DNA from: JAJXWB01 sp965246795
GTDB taxonomy: Bacteria; Pseudomonadota; Alphaproteobacteria; Rhizobiales; Beijerinckiaceae
Assembly: GCA_965246795.1 (NCBI GenBank)
Contig: CBDFFN010000008.1
Location: 434,001-498,000 of the forward strand
Direction of reading: 5' to 3'
DNA length: 64,000 bases
Of the stretch, positions 1 to 9,337 are shown piece after piece. Position 1 is the first letter of the stretch; each line of letters opens with the position of its first letter. The translations under genes and the position numbers were made by a program. Under the pieces are notes generated by a model. The model searched no databases. It was given only the letters and a program-made list of their open reading frames with translations, and was not told the origin of the DNA.

Positions 1-2
1 GC

Positions 3-845
3 GTCTTTGCGTGCGAACCGGCCGAACCCGGGCAGGTGATCTGGCGCTTCTTGCCGCCTTTGGATCAGGTAATCTCCGACGCGGATTTCGAAGCGCTTCC
101 TGTTGCCGCGCGCGAACATCTGGAGACGTACTCGTATCGTTCTACGGACCTCGGTGGCCAACGCGTCCTTTCAGGCGATCATGCGAAATTCCTTAATCAC
201 GCTGACGATCCGAATACCGAGGAGCAGTCGTTCGTGTCGGTAGCTCGGAGGATAATACGTCCGGGCGATGAGATCACCTGTGACTACGGCGCGTTCTGCG
301 CGGATTGGGACCCAGCTGAAGTTATGCCGTGGGCAGTAAGAAGCGAAGAACGAGGGGCGATCTTTAGGGACGAGGTGGCGATGCCTCATTACAATTTGTA
401 TACCCGCATCCGCGGTGCGGCGAACGGAGTGGGCGTGTTCGCCATTCGAGACATTCCCGCGGGCACGGTTTTATTTGCCGGAGACACCGGGCCCACCGTC
501 CGTGTGCCGATTAGCGACGTGATGCAGATCGAGGATCTGGAAATTCGTCGGATGTATCTGGATTTTTGTCCAGTCGTGTCCGGCGCCCTAGTGTGCCCAG
601 CCGACTTCAATCAGCTGACAATGGGCTGGTATTTAAATCACTCCGACGAGCCGAATATTGCCGCGGATGTTGGCGTCCAGTTTTATGCTCGCGTTGATAT
701 TCCTGCCGGGTCAGAATTGACCTCTGATTACACGACCTACAGTGAGCATGCGGTCGACTACATCAGGAATAATTGGAGCCTGCCAGTCGCGTCGGGGAAC
801 GACGCCGGCAGGCGTCTTAACGATGAGACCCCTCCGTGCCCCTGA
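3..845 (+). CDS. Tandem SET-domain protein, 5' end outside window
   Basis: The reading frame is open to the window edge, so the gene starts upstream; the first in-frame GTG inside the window (position 36) lies within the first domain. Two SET-like halves are visible. The first shows VFACEPAEPG at the edge, then FLNHADDPNT and GDEITCDYG. The second begins near GVGVFAIRDIPAG and has YLNHSDEPN and GSELTSDY. These match the NHxxxPN and GExxTxDY signatures of SET methyltransferases, which use S-adenosylmethionine to methylate lysine. Both halves keep the signature Asn-His. The stop overlaps the next gene by 10 nt, so the two are probably co-transcribed. The substrate is unknown; histone-like or ribosomal protein targets are only family knowledge. 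Confidence 0.85.
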   Translation, partial: VFACEPAEPGQVIWRFLPPLDQVISDADFEALPVAAREHLETYSYRSTDLGGQRVLSGDHAKFLNHADDPNTEEQSFVSVARRIIRPGDEITCDYGAFCADWDPAEVMPWAVRSEERGAIFRDEVAMPHYNLYTRIRGAANGVGVFAIRDIPAGTVLFAGDTGPTVRVPISDVMQIEDLEIRRMYLDFCPVVSGALVCPADFNQLTMGWYLNHSDEPNIAADVGVQFYARVDIPAGSELTSDYTTYSEHAVDYIRNNWSLPVASGNDAGRRLNDETPPCP

Positions 846-1987
846 TCAGTCCAGGAGTAAGCAACACGGCCTTTCCGGCAATACTGGAAGCCAGGCGCTG
901 GTTAGAGTCCTACGACGGACGCCTTGGACCTGCTCTCGACTTGTCGCAAGCTGCGCCGCCTTACGCGCCTCCAGACGAGCTTCTCGCGCAACTTGGAGAA
1001 GCCGCGGGTGGCGTCGCCACCGCACGTTATGGGCCGGTTCCGGGCGAACTAGCATTACGCAGCACATACGCTGAACATGTATCGGCCCTCTATGGCGCCG
1101 CCATTTCTCCTGGAAGTGTATCGATAACATCGGGCGCCAACCAAGCTTTTCTGATTGCTACTTTATTGGTTGCACAAAAGGGTGAAGCCGTCGTCCTGCC
1201 TGTGCCATGGTACTTCAATCACAAAATGACATTAGACCTGCTTGGCATCGAATGTCGCCAGCTCCCGTGCGGAAGCGACTTCTTGCCCGACGTGGCGCAA
1301 CTTCGCGATCTCATCGACTCTAAAGTGCGGGCCGTAGTTCTGGTTACGCCGAATAATCCTACCGGCGCAATCTATCCCCCAGCCTTGATCGATCGGATTG
1401 CTGCGCTCTGTCGCGACCGCAACGTGTGGCTCATTATAGATGAAACGTACCGAGACTTCCTACCGAATAACAAGTTGCGACCACATGAATTGTTTTCTAC
1501 TGACATCCGCGACGGGCTAATCGGGATTTACAGCTTTTCGAAATCGCTTGCCATTCCGGGACACCGGATTGGAGCTTTGATACATCCAGAGAACGTTGCT
1601 GACAGTACGATCAAGATTCAGGATTGTATCCAAATCTGCCCCCCTCGCGCGGCGCAGATCGCAACCACTTGGGCCTTAAAAAACCTGGCGGAATGGCGTG
1701 ACGAACGACGTACCTTCATGTTGAATCAAGCAATCGCCTTCCAACGCGCACTAGAGCCGGTGCGGGGGTGGACGATCACCTCTCTCGGCGCCTACTTCGC
1801 ATACTTACGCCACCCATACGAAGAAATGTCAGCCGACATAGTCGCGGAACAATTAGCACGTCAGAATGGCATCCTTCTGTTGCCAGGTACCCATTTCGGA
1901 CAAGGCCAGGACAGATATTTGCGGGCGTCCGTTGCAGGCCTAACGTCGGATGCATATTCGGAGTTACCAATTCGGCTCAGGATGTAA
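836..1987 (+). CDS. PLP-dependent aminotransferase, class I/II
   Basis: A 383-residue fold-type I aminotransferase. Visible motifs are TSGANQAF (cofactor phosphate loop), VTPNNPTGA, IIDETYRDF (Asp for the pyridine nitrogen), and YSFSKSLAIPGHRIG, which carries the Schiff-base lysine and the conserved Arg-x-Gly. Length is normal for the family. The GTG start at 836 lies inside the end of the SET gene (10-nt overlap), which implies translational coupling. It probably transfers an amino group between an amino acid and a 2-oxo acid in the cytoplasm, but the substrate cannot be read from sequence. The gene looks less GC-rich than the transporter genes that follow, as does its SET partner. Confidence 0.9.
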   Translation: MPLISPGVSNTAFPAILEARRWLESYDGRLGPALDLSQAAPPYAPPDELLAQLGEAAGGVATARYGPVPGELALRSTYAEHVSALYGAAISPGSVSITSGANQAFLIATLLVAQKGEAVVLPVPWYFNHKMTLDLLGIECRQLPCGSDFLPDVAQLRDLIDSKVRAVVLVTPNNPTGAIYPPALIDRIAALCRDRNVWLIIDETYRDFLPNNKLRPHELFSTDIRDGLIGIYSFSKSLAIPGHRIGALIHPENVADSTIKIQDCIQICPPRAAQIATTWALKNLAEWRDERRTFMLNQAIAFQRALEPVRGWTITSLGAYFAYLRHPYEEMSADIVAEQLARQNGILLLPGTHFGQGQDRYLRASVAGLTSDAYSELPIRLRM

Positions 1988-2102
1988 GAGCTTATCGGCA
2001 AGTCTGAGCCTGATGAGCGGCAGCCGTCGCAGGTACGCGTCGCATTGAGCCGCCGCATGTGTCGTTCAGTAATTCGCCTTGGGGCTAAAAGCCGCGCCAA
2101 TG

Positions 2103-3749
2103 TCAGGCGATGCTGGCCTCGAGTTTTCTAGTGTAATTAAAAACGGAACGCCCCGGAATCGCGTCGAGCAAGTCTCTTGTATACTGAGCTGCGGGCTTGT
2201 GGAAGATGTCGGAGGTAAGTCCCTGTTCGACTACTTTCCCTTGTCGCAACACTATGATGCGGTCGGCAATGGCTGCCGCGACGCGGAGGTCGTGTGTGAC
2301 GAACAACATTGCCAAATGCATCTCATCGCGCAGTTCGGCAAGAAGCTTCAGGACTTCAGCTTGCACGGACACATCGAGCGCCGACACCGCTTCGTCGGCA
2401 AGCAGGACGCGCGGCTCGAGTGCAAGAGATCGTGCAATGCAAATGCGTTGTCGTTGACCACCAGAAAACTCGTGCGGATATCGTTCCGTTGCTCGTTCTC
2501 CGATACCGACGCGGTGGAGAAGACGCCGCGCGAGCTTCCGCGCATCCTCGCGCGATACGCCGTAGGCGATAGGACCACGCGCCACCGCCTCGCCGACAGT
2601 CTGACGTGGGTTGAGGCTTGCGAACGGGTCTTGGAAGACAATTTGCAGCCGGCGGCGCGCGAACCGAAGGGTTTCGCCGCGCATTTGGCAAAAATTTCGC
2701 CCCTCTAATTCGATCACTCCTTTATCCGGTTCTGTCAGACGCATAATCAGGCGTCCCAGCGTCGATTTGCCTGATCCGGACTCGCCGACGATTGCGATCG
2801 TTTCGCCTTCGAATAGGTCGAGAGAAACGTCGTCGACGGCAACTGTGCGCCTTGGTGCCCTGAACAGACCCTGACGTGTCGTGAAGGTTTTGCGAAGATG
2901 TCTGGCGGACAGCACCGGGGCGCCCGTCCGGTTTTGGTGGCGGATGGATGTCGGGCCTTTCGGGACGGCATCGATCAGATTGCGTGTATAGGCGTCACGC
3001 GGTCGCAAGAGGACATCTTCTGCGACGCCCTGCTCGATAACGCGGCCATGCCGCATGACCACCACTTTGTCCGCTATCGCTGCGACCACACCGAAGTCGT
3101 GGGTGATGAAGAGGACACCCATGCCATGGGATCGTCTGAGATCATCGATCAAGGTGAGGATTTGCGCCTGCGTCGTGACATCCAGTGCTGTCGTCGGCTC
3201 GTCGGCGATCAGTAACCCCGGGCGATTTGCCATTGCCATCGCGATCATCACGCGCTGCCGTTGGCCACCGGAAAGCTCGAAAGGAAAGCTGCGCACGAGA
3301 AGAGGAGGGTCCGGCAGGCCAACCTCCTCGAACAGGCGCAAAACCCGCGCCGCGACATCTGCGCGACCCGCCGCGGTGTCGTGCACAGTGATCGCTTCCG
3401 CGACCTGCTCGCCCACGCGCTTGAGCGGATTAAGTGAACTCAATGGCTCCTGGAAAACCATGCTGATCGCGCCGCCACGCAACCGACGTATCCCTTGCGG
3501 ACTCAGCGCCAGAAGATTGTCCCCATCGAGCGCAATCGTGCCACCGGTAACCGAGACGTCACGCGGCAAAAGCGATAGGATCGCATGCGCGATCATCGAT
3601 TTTCCGGAGCCGGACTCGCCGACGAGACAGACGATTTCGCCTCTTCCAATTGCGAACGAAACCTGCTCCGCGGCGAACTGTCGATCTGCGCCGGGCGGCA
3701 ATGCGACCGAGAGATCGTTGATTTGCAACAACGGCGCGGAACCGCTCAC
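2103..3749 (-). CDS. Dipeptide/oligopeptide-type ABC transporter, fused double ATPase
   Basis: 548 residues with two ABC cassettes in one chain, equivalent to DppD and DppF joined (as in YejF/GsiA). The N-terminal half shows GESGSGKSM, the signature LSGGQRQR and LLIADEPTTALDV. The C-terminal half shows GESGSGKST, FSGGQRQR and LLADEAVSALDV. Each half ends with the short oligopeptide-transporter tail. It starts with GTG at 3749 and overlaps the upstream permease stop by 4 nt (GTGA). It energises import through the two permeases just upstream. Both Walker B motifs keep Asp-Glu (the second reads DEA), so both sites look usable. The last gene of the minus-strand operon. Confidence 0.95.
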   Translation of the reverse strand: MSGSAPLLQINDLSVALPPGADRQFAAEQVSFAIGRGEIVCLVGESGSGKSMIAHAILSLLPRDVSVTGGTIALDGDNLLALSPQGIRRLRGGAISMVFQEPLSSLNPLKRVGEQVAEAITVHDTAAGRADVAARVLRLFEEVGLPDPPLLVRSFPFELSGGQRQRVMIAMAMANRPGLLIADEPTTALDVTTQAQILTLIDDLRRSHGMGVLFITHDFGVVAAIADKVVVMRHGRVIEQGVAEDVLLRPRDAYTRNLIDAVPKGPTSIRHQNRTGAPVLSARHLRKTFTTRQGLFRAPRRTVAVDDVSLDLFEGETIAIVGESGSGKSTLGRLIMRLTEPDKGVIELEGRNFCQMRGETLRFARRRLQIVFQDPFASLNPRQTVGEAVARGPIAYGVSREDARKLARRLLHRVGIGERATERYPHEFSGGQRQRICIARSLALEPRVLLADEAVSALDVSVQAEVLKLLAELRDEMHLAMLFVTHDLRVAAAIADRIIVLRQGKVVEQGLTSDIFHKPAAQYTRDLLDAIPGRSVFNYTRKLEASIA

Positions 3750-4579
3750 GTACGACGTCGCGCGAGGCGCGGGTTCAGAACGTCAACCAGGCCTTCTCCA
3801 AGGAGGTTGATCGCGAGAACGGTCACAAGGATGGCAAGCCCGGGAAACACGCACATCCACCATGCCTGCCGGATCACCGTTCGTGAGGAACCGACCATAA
3901 AGCCCCACGACATCAGGTTCGGATCGCCGAGCCCGAGGAAGCTCAACACGCTCTCGATCAAGATGGCGGTGGCGACCGTCAGGGAGGCGGTGACGAGGAT
4001 CGGTGAAATCGCATTCGGCAAGATATGCGAAAAGATGATGCGTCGCGTCGGTTCGCCTTGGCAGATCGCTGCCTCGACAAATTCGCGGTGCCGTAACCGC
4101 AAGAATTCCGCCCGGGTGAGACGTGCAAGCGGGGGCCAACTCACGGCGCCAATTGCAAGGATGATCGTCGCCAGCGACGGGCTGAACGTAGCCACCAGCA
4201 GGATGGCAAAGATCACAGCCGGCATCGTCTGGAACAACTCGGTCATCCGCATCAGCAGGGTGTCGACGATGCCGCCGGCGTAACCGGCGATCGAACCCAC
4301 CAGCACGCCGATGAGGAGCGCCGCCAGTGCAGACGCCGCGCCGATCAGCAACGAGACCCGCGCGCCATGCGCGATGCCGGAGGCGATGTCCCGGCCAAGC
4401 GTATCGCTGCCAAGGAGCATGTCTTCACTGAAGGGCGGCACGAACGGCGCGGCGACCATCTCCCAGGGAGAGAGTGGGAAAAAGATGGGCGCGGTCAGCG
4501 CGACAATGAGAACGAGAAGCAGAAGAACGAGACCCACGAGTCCGCTGGGATGACGCGCGAAGGCCCGCAAGGCGCTCAC
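3746..4579 (-). CDS. DppC-type ABC transporter permease
   Basis: Inner-membrane permease of the peptide/nickel family, about 277 residues, with an N-terminal membrane segment (GLVLLLLVLIVALTAP), the LGSDTLGRDI segment typical of DppC/OppC, and the EAA-type cytoplasmic loop around EFVEAAICQGEPTRRII. A GTG at 4579 is preferred because it starts 1 nt after the upstream permease stop; an in-frame ATG at 4612 would overlap that gene by 32 nt and add an atypical Arg-rich leader. It pairs with the DppB-type protein to form the channel. Confidence 0.93.
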   Translation of the reverse strand: MSALRAFARHPSGLVGLVLLLLVLIVALTAPIFFPLSPWEMVAAPFVPPFSEDMLLGSDTLGRDIASGIAHGARVSLLIGAASALAALLIGVLVGSIAGYAGGIVDTLLMRMTELFQTMPAVIFAILLVATFSPSLATIILAIGAVSWPPLARLTRAEFLRLRHREFVEAAICQGEPTRRIIFSHILPNAISPILVTASLTVATAILIESVLSFLGLGDPNLMSWGFMVGSSRTVIRQAWWMCVFPGLAILVTVLAINLLGEGLVDVLNPRLARRRT

Positions 4580-4580
4580 G

Positions 4581-5582
4581 TCACGCCGCCTCGGCCGACA
4601 TGCGCGGATCAATGATCCGATAGAGAAGATCGGTGATCAGATTGAACGCGATGACGATGACGGAAAGGATGAGAAAGATGCCGAGAAGCACGGGATAATC
4701 GCGCTGCAGAACCGCGTCATAGGTCAATCGGCCAAGACCCGGCCAGGCAAAGACGGTTTCGACGACGACAGCCCCACCGATCAGCGCGCCGGCCTGCATG
4801 CCCGCGACTGTGACGATCGGCACGAGCGCGTTGCGCAGCATGTGTCCGAAGACGATGCGCATGCCGGACAGACCTTTCGCGCGCGCCGTCTTGATGAAAT
4901 CCTGATGCGCAACGTCGATGATCGAGGCGCGCATCAGGCGCGCATAGATCGCAAGGTAAACCGCCGCAAGCGACGACGCCGGCAAGATCAGATGTTTCAG
5001 GACATCGAGGACGTGGGCGAACGGCGACAACCGCGCATTGATCGTCTCGTACCCGAATGCGGGCAGCCAACCGAGCGTGACGGAAAACAGGAGGACGAGG
5101 ATAAGCCCAAGCCAGAAGACCGGCGTTGCATAGAGAACGAGGGACAGAACAGTGAAGAGCGAGTCGGCCGCACTGCCTGCGACAAGTCCGGCAGAAGCTC
5201 CAAGCATCGCGCCAAGAAGCACAGCCAGCGTGAAGGCAGTGATCGTGAGCAGGAGCGTCGCGGGGAGACGCTCCCCGATCAGCATCAGCACCGGTCGGCG
5301 TTGCCGGTAGGAATAGCCGAAGTCGAAGGTGACGATGCGCTTCAGATAGCTTGCAAGCTGAATGTAGTACGGCTGGTCGAGACCATATTCGCGACGAAGG
5401 TCGGCAAGAATTTTCGGATCGGACGCGCCGGACTGGCCGGCCATGACCTGCGCCGGATCGCCGGGCGCGGCGCGGACAAGCACGAAGTTGAATGTTGCGA
5501 TGACAAGAACGACGGCGACGAGGCGCATGACCCACAGGGCTGCCGCGATGCCGAGCGAGGCGGCGCCGCGGACCTTCGTCAA
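4581..5582 (-). CDS. DppB-type ABC transporter permease
   Basis: 333 residues with the DppB/OppB layout: one N-terminal membrane helix, the periplasmic segment APGDPAQVMAGQSG, then five further helices and the EAA loop around FIKTARAKGLSGMRI. The TTG start at 5582 overlaps the stop of the binding-protein gene by 4 nt (TTGA), consistent with coupling; a later Met at codon 19 is the alternative. It forms the membrane channel with the DppC-type permease immediately downstream. Substrate specificity lies with the binding protein and is not resolved. Confidence 0.93.
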   Translation of the reverse strand: MTKVRGAASLGIAAALWVMRLVAVVLVIATFNFVLVRAAPGDPAQVMAGQSGASDPKILADLRREYGLDQPYYIQLASYLKRIVTFDFGYSYRQRRPVLMLIGERLPATLLLTITAFTLAVLLGAMLGASAGLVAGSAADSLFTVLSLVLYATPVFWLGLILVLLFSVTLGWLPAFGYETINARLSPFAHVLDVLKHLILPASSLAAVYLAIYARLMRASIIDVAHQDFIKTARAKGLSGMRIVFGHMLRNALVPIVTVAGMQAGALIGGAVVVETVFAWPGLGRLTYDAVLQRDYPVLLGIFLILSVIVIAFNLITDLLYRIIDPRMSAEAA

Positions 5583-7162
5583 GATTTATAGACCTCGGCA
5601 AAGGTCTCGTGCACGCCGATGCCTGACGTGATCAGGTTATGGATCGACTTGTCATAGAAGTTTGGGGAATCCTGCTCGATAAGCCAAGCGACGGGAACAT
5701 CCTCGACGAGGATCTTTTGCGCTTGCGAGTACAGCGCCTGTCGTTTGGCGTCGTCTGTCGCAATGGCTGCTTCGTCGAAAAGCTTGTCGACTTCAGGGTT
5801 CGAATAACCTTCCGTGTTCGAGAAGAGGAGGCCCTTCTTGATGTTCGACGAAACATAGGTGCGTGTCACGCCAAGCGCCGGATCACCGAACTGATACAGG
5901 AGGTTCAGCGTCATCTCGTAATCCCAGTTGCCGACCGACGCTGCCCAACCTGCCATATCGGTGCCGCCGAGCGTGACTTCGACGCCCACGCGGGCCAGCG
6001 ATTGTCTTACGAATTCCGCACTGCGCTGCCAGACCTCGCCATACGGCGGCACGAGAAGCTTGATCATCGCCCGCGTTCCGCCTGCACCAGCCTTCAGCCC
6101 CATATCGTCGAGAAGCGCCTTCGCCTTGTCTAGCGAGTAGTCGTACTTCTTCACGTCGGGCTCGTAGAAGCGTGTCTTCGACGAGACCGGCCCGGTCGCG
6201 ACCTTGCCCAGCCCGAAGAACACGCGGTCGCGCATGGCATTGCGATCGATCGCGTACATCATGGCCTGACGAAACCGCTTGTCGTTCATCGGTGCGACAC
6301 GGTTGTTCATGTCGAGCCAGAAATGCGGCGCGAAATATTCGTAGCCGCTCGTCGTGAACTGCAGGTTCGGCATCTTCTTGAAGCGCGCCACATCGAACAG
6401 CTCGATGTCGGTCCATTGCGTCAACTGCACAGTGCCGTTCTCAAGCGCAAGACCGCGCGAGGCGCCATCCGGAATGATGCGATAGATGATCTCGTCGAGA
6501 TACGGACGATCCTTGCGGTAATAGCCCTCGTGACGAACGAGATGCACGTAGGAGCCGCGCACCCATTCCTTCAGCTTGAAGGGGCCGGTGCCGATCGCCT
6601 TGTCGTTCGCAGGATTCTTTCGATAGTCGGTGTTTTCGTAAATGTGCTTGGGCACGATCGGCGCCGACGTGCAATCGAACGACCCAAGGAAGGGCGAGAA
6701 CGGCTGTTTCAGCTTGAAGACGACCGTCAGCGGATCGGGCGCCTCGGCTTTTTCCAGCCGCGCAAACGTGTTGCGAGCGCGCGGATGAGTCTCCATTAGC
6801 ACTTTTGTGCAGGTGAACACGACATCTTCGGATGTCATCGGCGCGCCGTCGTGGAAGGTGATGTTCGGAAAAAGGTGGAATGTATATGTCAGCCCGTCCG
6901 GCGAAACCTCCCAGGATTGCGCAAGGCCCGGCATCGGCTTGAGGTCGGAACCGTACTTCAGGAGACTTTCGTACAGCTTCCCGCCAAGCGTAAGTGTTGG
7001 CTGCTGCTGGTTGATCGCTGTGACGAGCACCGGCGGTTCCGGCTGGATGATCGTATTGAGCGTACCACCGCGCGTTTGCCCCGCGGCGCGTTGAATTCCG
7101 AGCGGAAAGCCCGTCGCAAGTGCAGCTGCAAGAGTGCCTTGCGCGAATTCACGCCTGTTCAT
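5579..7162 (-). CDS. Extracellular substrate-binding protein, family 5 (peptide/nickel type)
   Basis: 527-residue solute-binding protein of the SBP_bac_5 family. The N-terminus MNRREFAQG followed by an Ala/Gly-rich hydrophobic stretch and AAGQ looks like a twin-arginine-type export signal. Typical family segments are TFHLFPNITFHDG, GTGPFKLKEW and a C-terminal VPVAWLIEQD. It would deliver a peptide, an opine-like compound or another small organic ligand to the permeases. Its start overlaps the end of the molybdopterin oxidoreductase by 14 nt, so uptake and oxidoreductase are co-transcribed; the ligand may be the enzyme's substrate, but this is inference. Confidence 0.93.
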   Translation of the reverse strand: MNRREFAQGTLAAALATGFPLGIQRAAGQTRGGTLNTIIQPEPPVLVTAINQQQPTLTLGGKLYESLLKYGSDLKPMPGLAQSWEVSPDGLTYTFHLFPNITFHDGAPMTSEDVVFTCTKVLMETHPRARNTFARLEKAEAPDPLTVVFKLKQPFSPFLGSFDCTSAPIVPKHIYENTDYRKNPANDKAIGTGPFKLKEWVRGSYVHLVRHEGYYRKDRPYLDEIIYRIIPDGASRGLALENGTVQLTQWTDIELFDVARFKKMPNLQFTTSGYEYFAPHFWLDMNNRVAPMNDKRFRQAMMYAIDRNAMRDRVFFGLGKVATGPVSSKTRFYEPDVKKYDYSLDKAKALLDDMGLKAGAGGTRAMIKLLVPPYGEVWQRSAEFVRQSLARVGVEVTLGGTDMAGWAASVGNWDYEMTLNLLYQFGDPALGVTRTYVSSNIKKGLLFSNTEGYSNPEVDKLFDEAAIATDDAKRQALYSQAQKILVEDVPVAWLIEQDSPNFYDKSIHNLITSGIGVHETFAEVYKS

Positions 7163-9272
7163 CGATCGACCTCATCTGCTCTCGTGCTTTTGCAACGACC
7201 GTACCATCGACGAAATTTGATTGCGCATGCGCGCTCCGCACCCAAACCGCAGTATCATGAAATGCCGCGCCGTCATTTGGGGCCGCCGGCCGGTCGCCAA
7301 TTAAGACATTGATGCCGCGCCCGCCGATAAAATCCGCATGCGGCCAGATGCTCTCAACGACGACGACACCACGTTGCTGGCCATCCGAAATGCGGGCATG
7401 CAGGTGCACTGCGCCCCGCGAGTTGCCGATTAAGATTGGATCTCCGGCCCGGACACCGAGACTCGTCGCATCTGCGGAATGAAGGACCGCGGACGGTCTA
7501 TCCTCGCGTTGGCGCGACACCGCATTGTTGGAGAAGCTCGTATTAAGGAACTGACGAGCGGGCGGGGCGACGAGACGAAAAGGGTGCTCGCCGTTGGACT
7601 GTTCCGTTGCGGATGCCCAGTGATCGGGGAGGGTGGGCATATCGGACGCGTTAGGTCCCAGCGCCGCCCAGTCCGGCGCAAAGCGAAACAGCCCGCCTGG
7701 ATGCGCGAAGCCATTGAGGAAGTGACTTTCAGCAAACGACGGTTGCGCATCGATCCAACGCTCGCGCTCTAGGCGCTCAAGGCCTTCCCAGCCCGACCTC
7801 CGCAGCGTTTCGTCCGCCAATGAGCGTGCATCCATGGTGAAGCCCGGATGGTCGACGCCCAGCCGCGTCGCGAGCGCCGACAGGAGATCGTGGTTTGAGC
7901 GGCACGCTCCAGGTGGCGGCATGGAGGCGGGGCCGAACTGAATGTGACTGTGGCCGCCGGCGCCGTAGATGTCGTCGTGTTCCAGGAAGGTGGTTGCGGG
8001 CAACACGATGTCGGCAAGCTGTGCCGTGTCGGTCATGAAAAGTTCGTGCACGACGACGAAGAGATCGTCGCGCATCAGGCCCGTTCGCACGAGATCGCTG
8101 TTCGGCGCCGACGCCGCGGGATTGGCGGATTGAATCAGCATGGCCGCGACAGGCGGCCCGCCCTTCAGCGCTTCAATCTCGCCGGTCAGGACCGCGCCGA
8201 TGCGACTCATGTCGAGTTCGCGGGGACCATGCTGCTTGGCATCGAGGCCTTCGGTGAGCGTTTTGTCCCAATTGAAGATGGCGGCATGCATCCAGAAGGC
8301 GCCGCCGCCCTCGTGTTGCCAGGTACCGTTGACGGTCGGCAGGCAGGTCACCGCGTGCAGCGCCACCGCACCGTTGCGCGAGCGCGTGAAGCCGAAGCCG
8401 CAGCGGATGTAGCTTCGTTTCGTACCGCCGTAGAGCGCCGCAAAGGCCTCGATCTCGCCTACGCTCAGACCGGTGATCTCCGCCGCCCATTCCGGCGTCC
8501 GCGTCCGCACATGCGCCTCGAGGTTTGCTGTGTCTTCGGCATGACGCGCGAGGTAGGCGCGATCGGCGAAGCCGTCGCGAAACAAAATGTGCAGCACGGC
8601 GCATGCAAGCGCGCCGTCCGTCCCGGGGCGCAGCGCCAAATGCATGTCGGCGATTGCGGCCGTGCCGGTGCGATAGGGATCGATCACGATGAGTTTCGCA
8701 TCGCGTTCTTTGCGCGCACGCGTTACGTGCGCCATCACGTTGACCTGCGTACCCACTGGGTTGCCGCCCCACACGATGATCAGGTCGGATGCGGCCATCT
8801 CGCGCGGATCAGGGCCCGCGATGCGTCCAACGCCGGCCATCCAGCCCGCTGTCGCGATCGACGTGCAAATCGTTCGCTTGCGTTGCGAATAGCCCATGAC
8901 GTTCGTCAGACGGTGAATGCCATCTCGTTGCACAAGCCCCATAGTGCCGCCAGAATTGTAAGGCCAAACAGCTTCGGCACCGTAGCGTTCGCTTGCATCA
9001 CAGAAGGCCTTGGCGATGCGGTCCAGCGCGTCGTCCCACGTGATTTGCTTCCACTGGCCGGCGCCTTTCGCTCCTACGCGAAGGAGCGGGTGCAAGAGAC
9101 GATCAGCATGATGAACGCGCTCGCTGTAGCGGCTGACCTTCGCGCAGATCACGCCCCGCGTGTAGGAGTTCTGGGCGCCGTGGACGCTTCGTACACGCCC
9201 GTCGACAATCTCGACGTCGAGCGCGCAGGCCGAAGGGCAATCGTGAGGACAGACGGTCGAGACTGTGGTCAT
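7149..9272 (-). CDS. Molybdopterin-dependent oxidoreductase with N-terminal 4Fe-4S site
   Basis: About 707 residues of the DMSO-reductase/formate-dehydrogenase superfamily. The N-terminus VCPHDCPSACAL plus GVICAKV supplies four Cys for a 4Fe-4S cluster. Later segments WGGNPVGTQ, LVVHELFMTDTA and a C-terminal molydopterin-dinucleotide domain are present. At the position where formate dehydrogenase has Cys/Sec the chain reads RTICTSIATAGW, so this is not a selenocysteine or formate-dehydrogenase active site of the standard kind. No Tat signal, so probably cytoplasmic. The ATG at 9272 is favoured; an in-frame start at 9296 would add eight residues. First gene of a five-gene minus-strand operon with the Dpp-type transporter. 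Confidence 0.92.
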   Translation of the reverse strand: MTTVSTVCPHDCPSACALDVEIVDGRVRSVHGAQNSYTRGVICAKVSRYSERVHHADRLLHPLLRVGAKGAGQWKQITWDDALDRIAKAFCDASERYGAEAVWPYNSGGTMGLVQRDGIHRLTNVMGYSQRKRTICTSIATAGWMAGVGRIAGPDPREMAASDLIIVWGGNPVGTQVNVMAHVTRARKERDAKLIVIDPYRTGTAAIADMHLALRPGTDGALACAVLHILFRDGFADRAYLARHAEDTANLEAHVRTRTPEWAAEITGLSVGEIEAFAALYGGTKRSYIRCGFGFTRSRNGAVALHAVTCLPTVNGTWQHEGGGAFWMHAAIFNWDKTLTEGLDAKQHGPRELDMSRIGAVLTGEIEALKGGPPVAAMLIQSANPAASAPNSDLVRTGLMRDDLFVVVHELFMTDTAQLADIVLPATTFLEHDDIYGAGGHSHIQFGPASMPPPGACRSNHDLLSALATRLGVDHPGFTMDARSLADETLRRSGWEGLERLERERWIDAQPSFAESHFLNGFAHPGGLFRFAPDWAALGPNASDMPTLPDHWASATEQSNGEHPFRLVAPPARQFLNTSFSNNAVSRQREDRPSAVLHSADATSLGVRAGDPILIGNSRGAVHLHARISDGQQRGVVVVESIWPHADFIGGRGINVLIGDRPAAPNDGAAFHDTAVWVRSAHAQSNFVDGTVVAKAREQMRSIDEQA

Positions 9273-9337
9273 GCTTGGTCCGAAGCGCACCGGCACGAAA
9301 CATGCAAAACTCGTGCTCTATTAGAGACGAGGCTGAA

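Noticed and set aside
7149..9272. Selenocysteine in the molybdopterin enzyme, given selD in the window
   Set aside because: The frame has no internal TGA, and the active-site segment is RTICTSIATAGW, not a Sec/Cys formate-dehydrogenase site.
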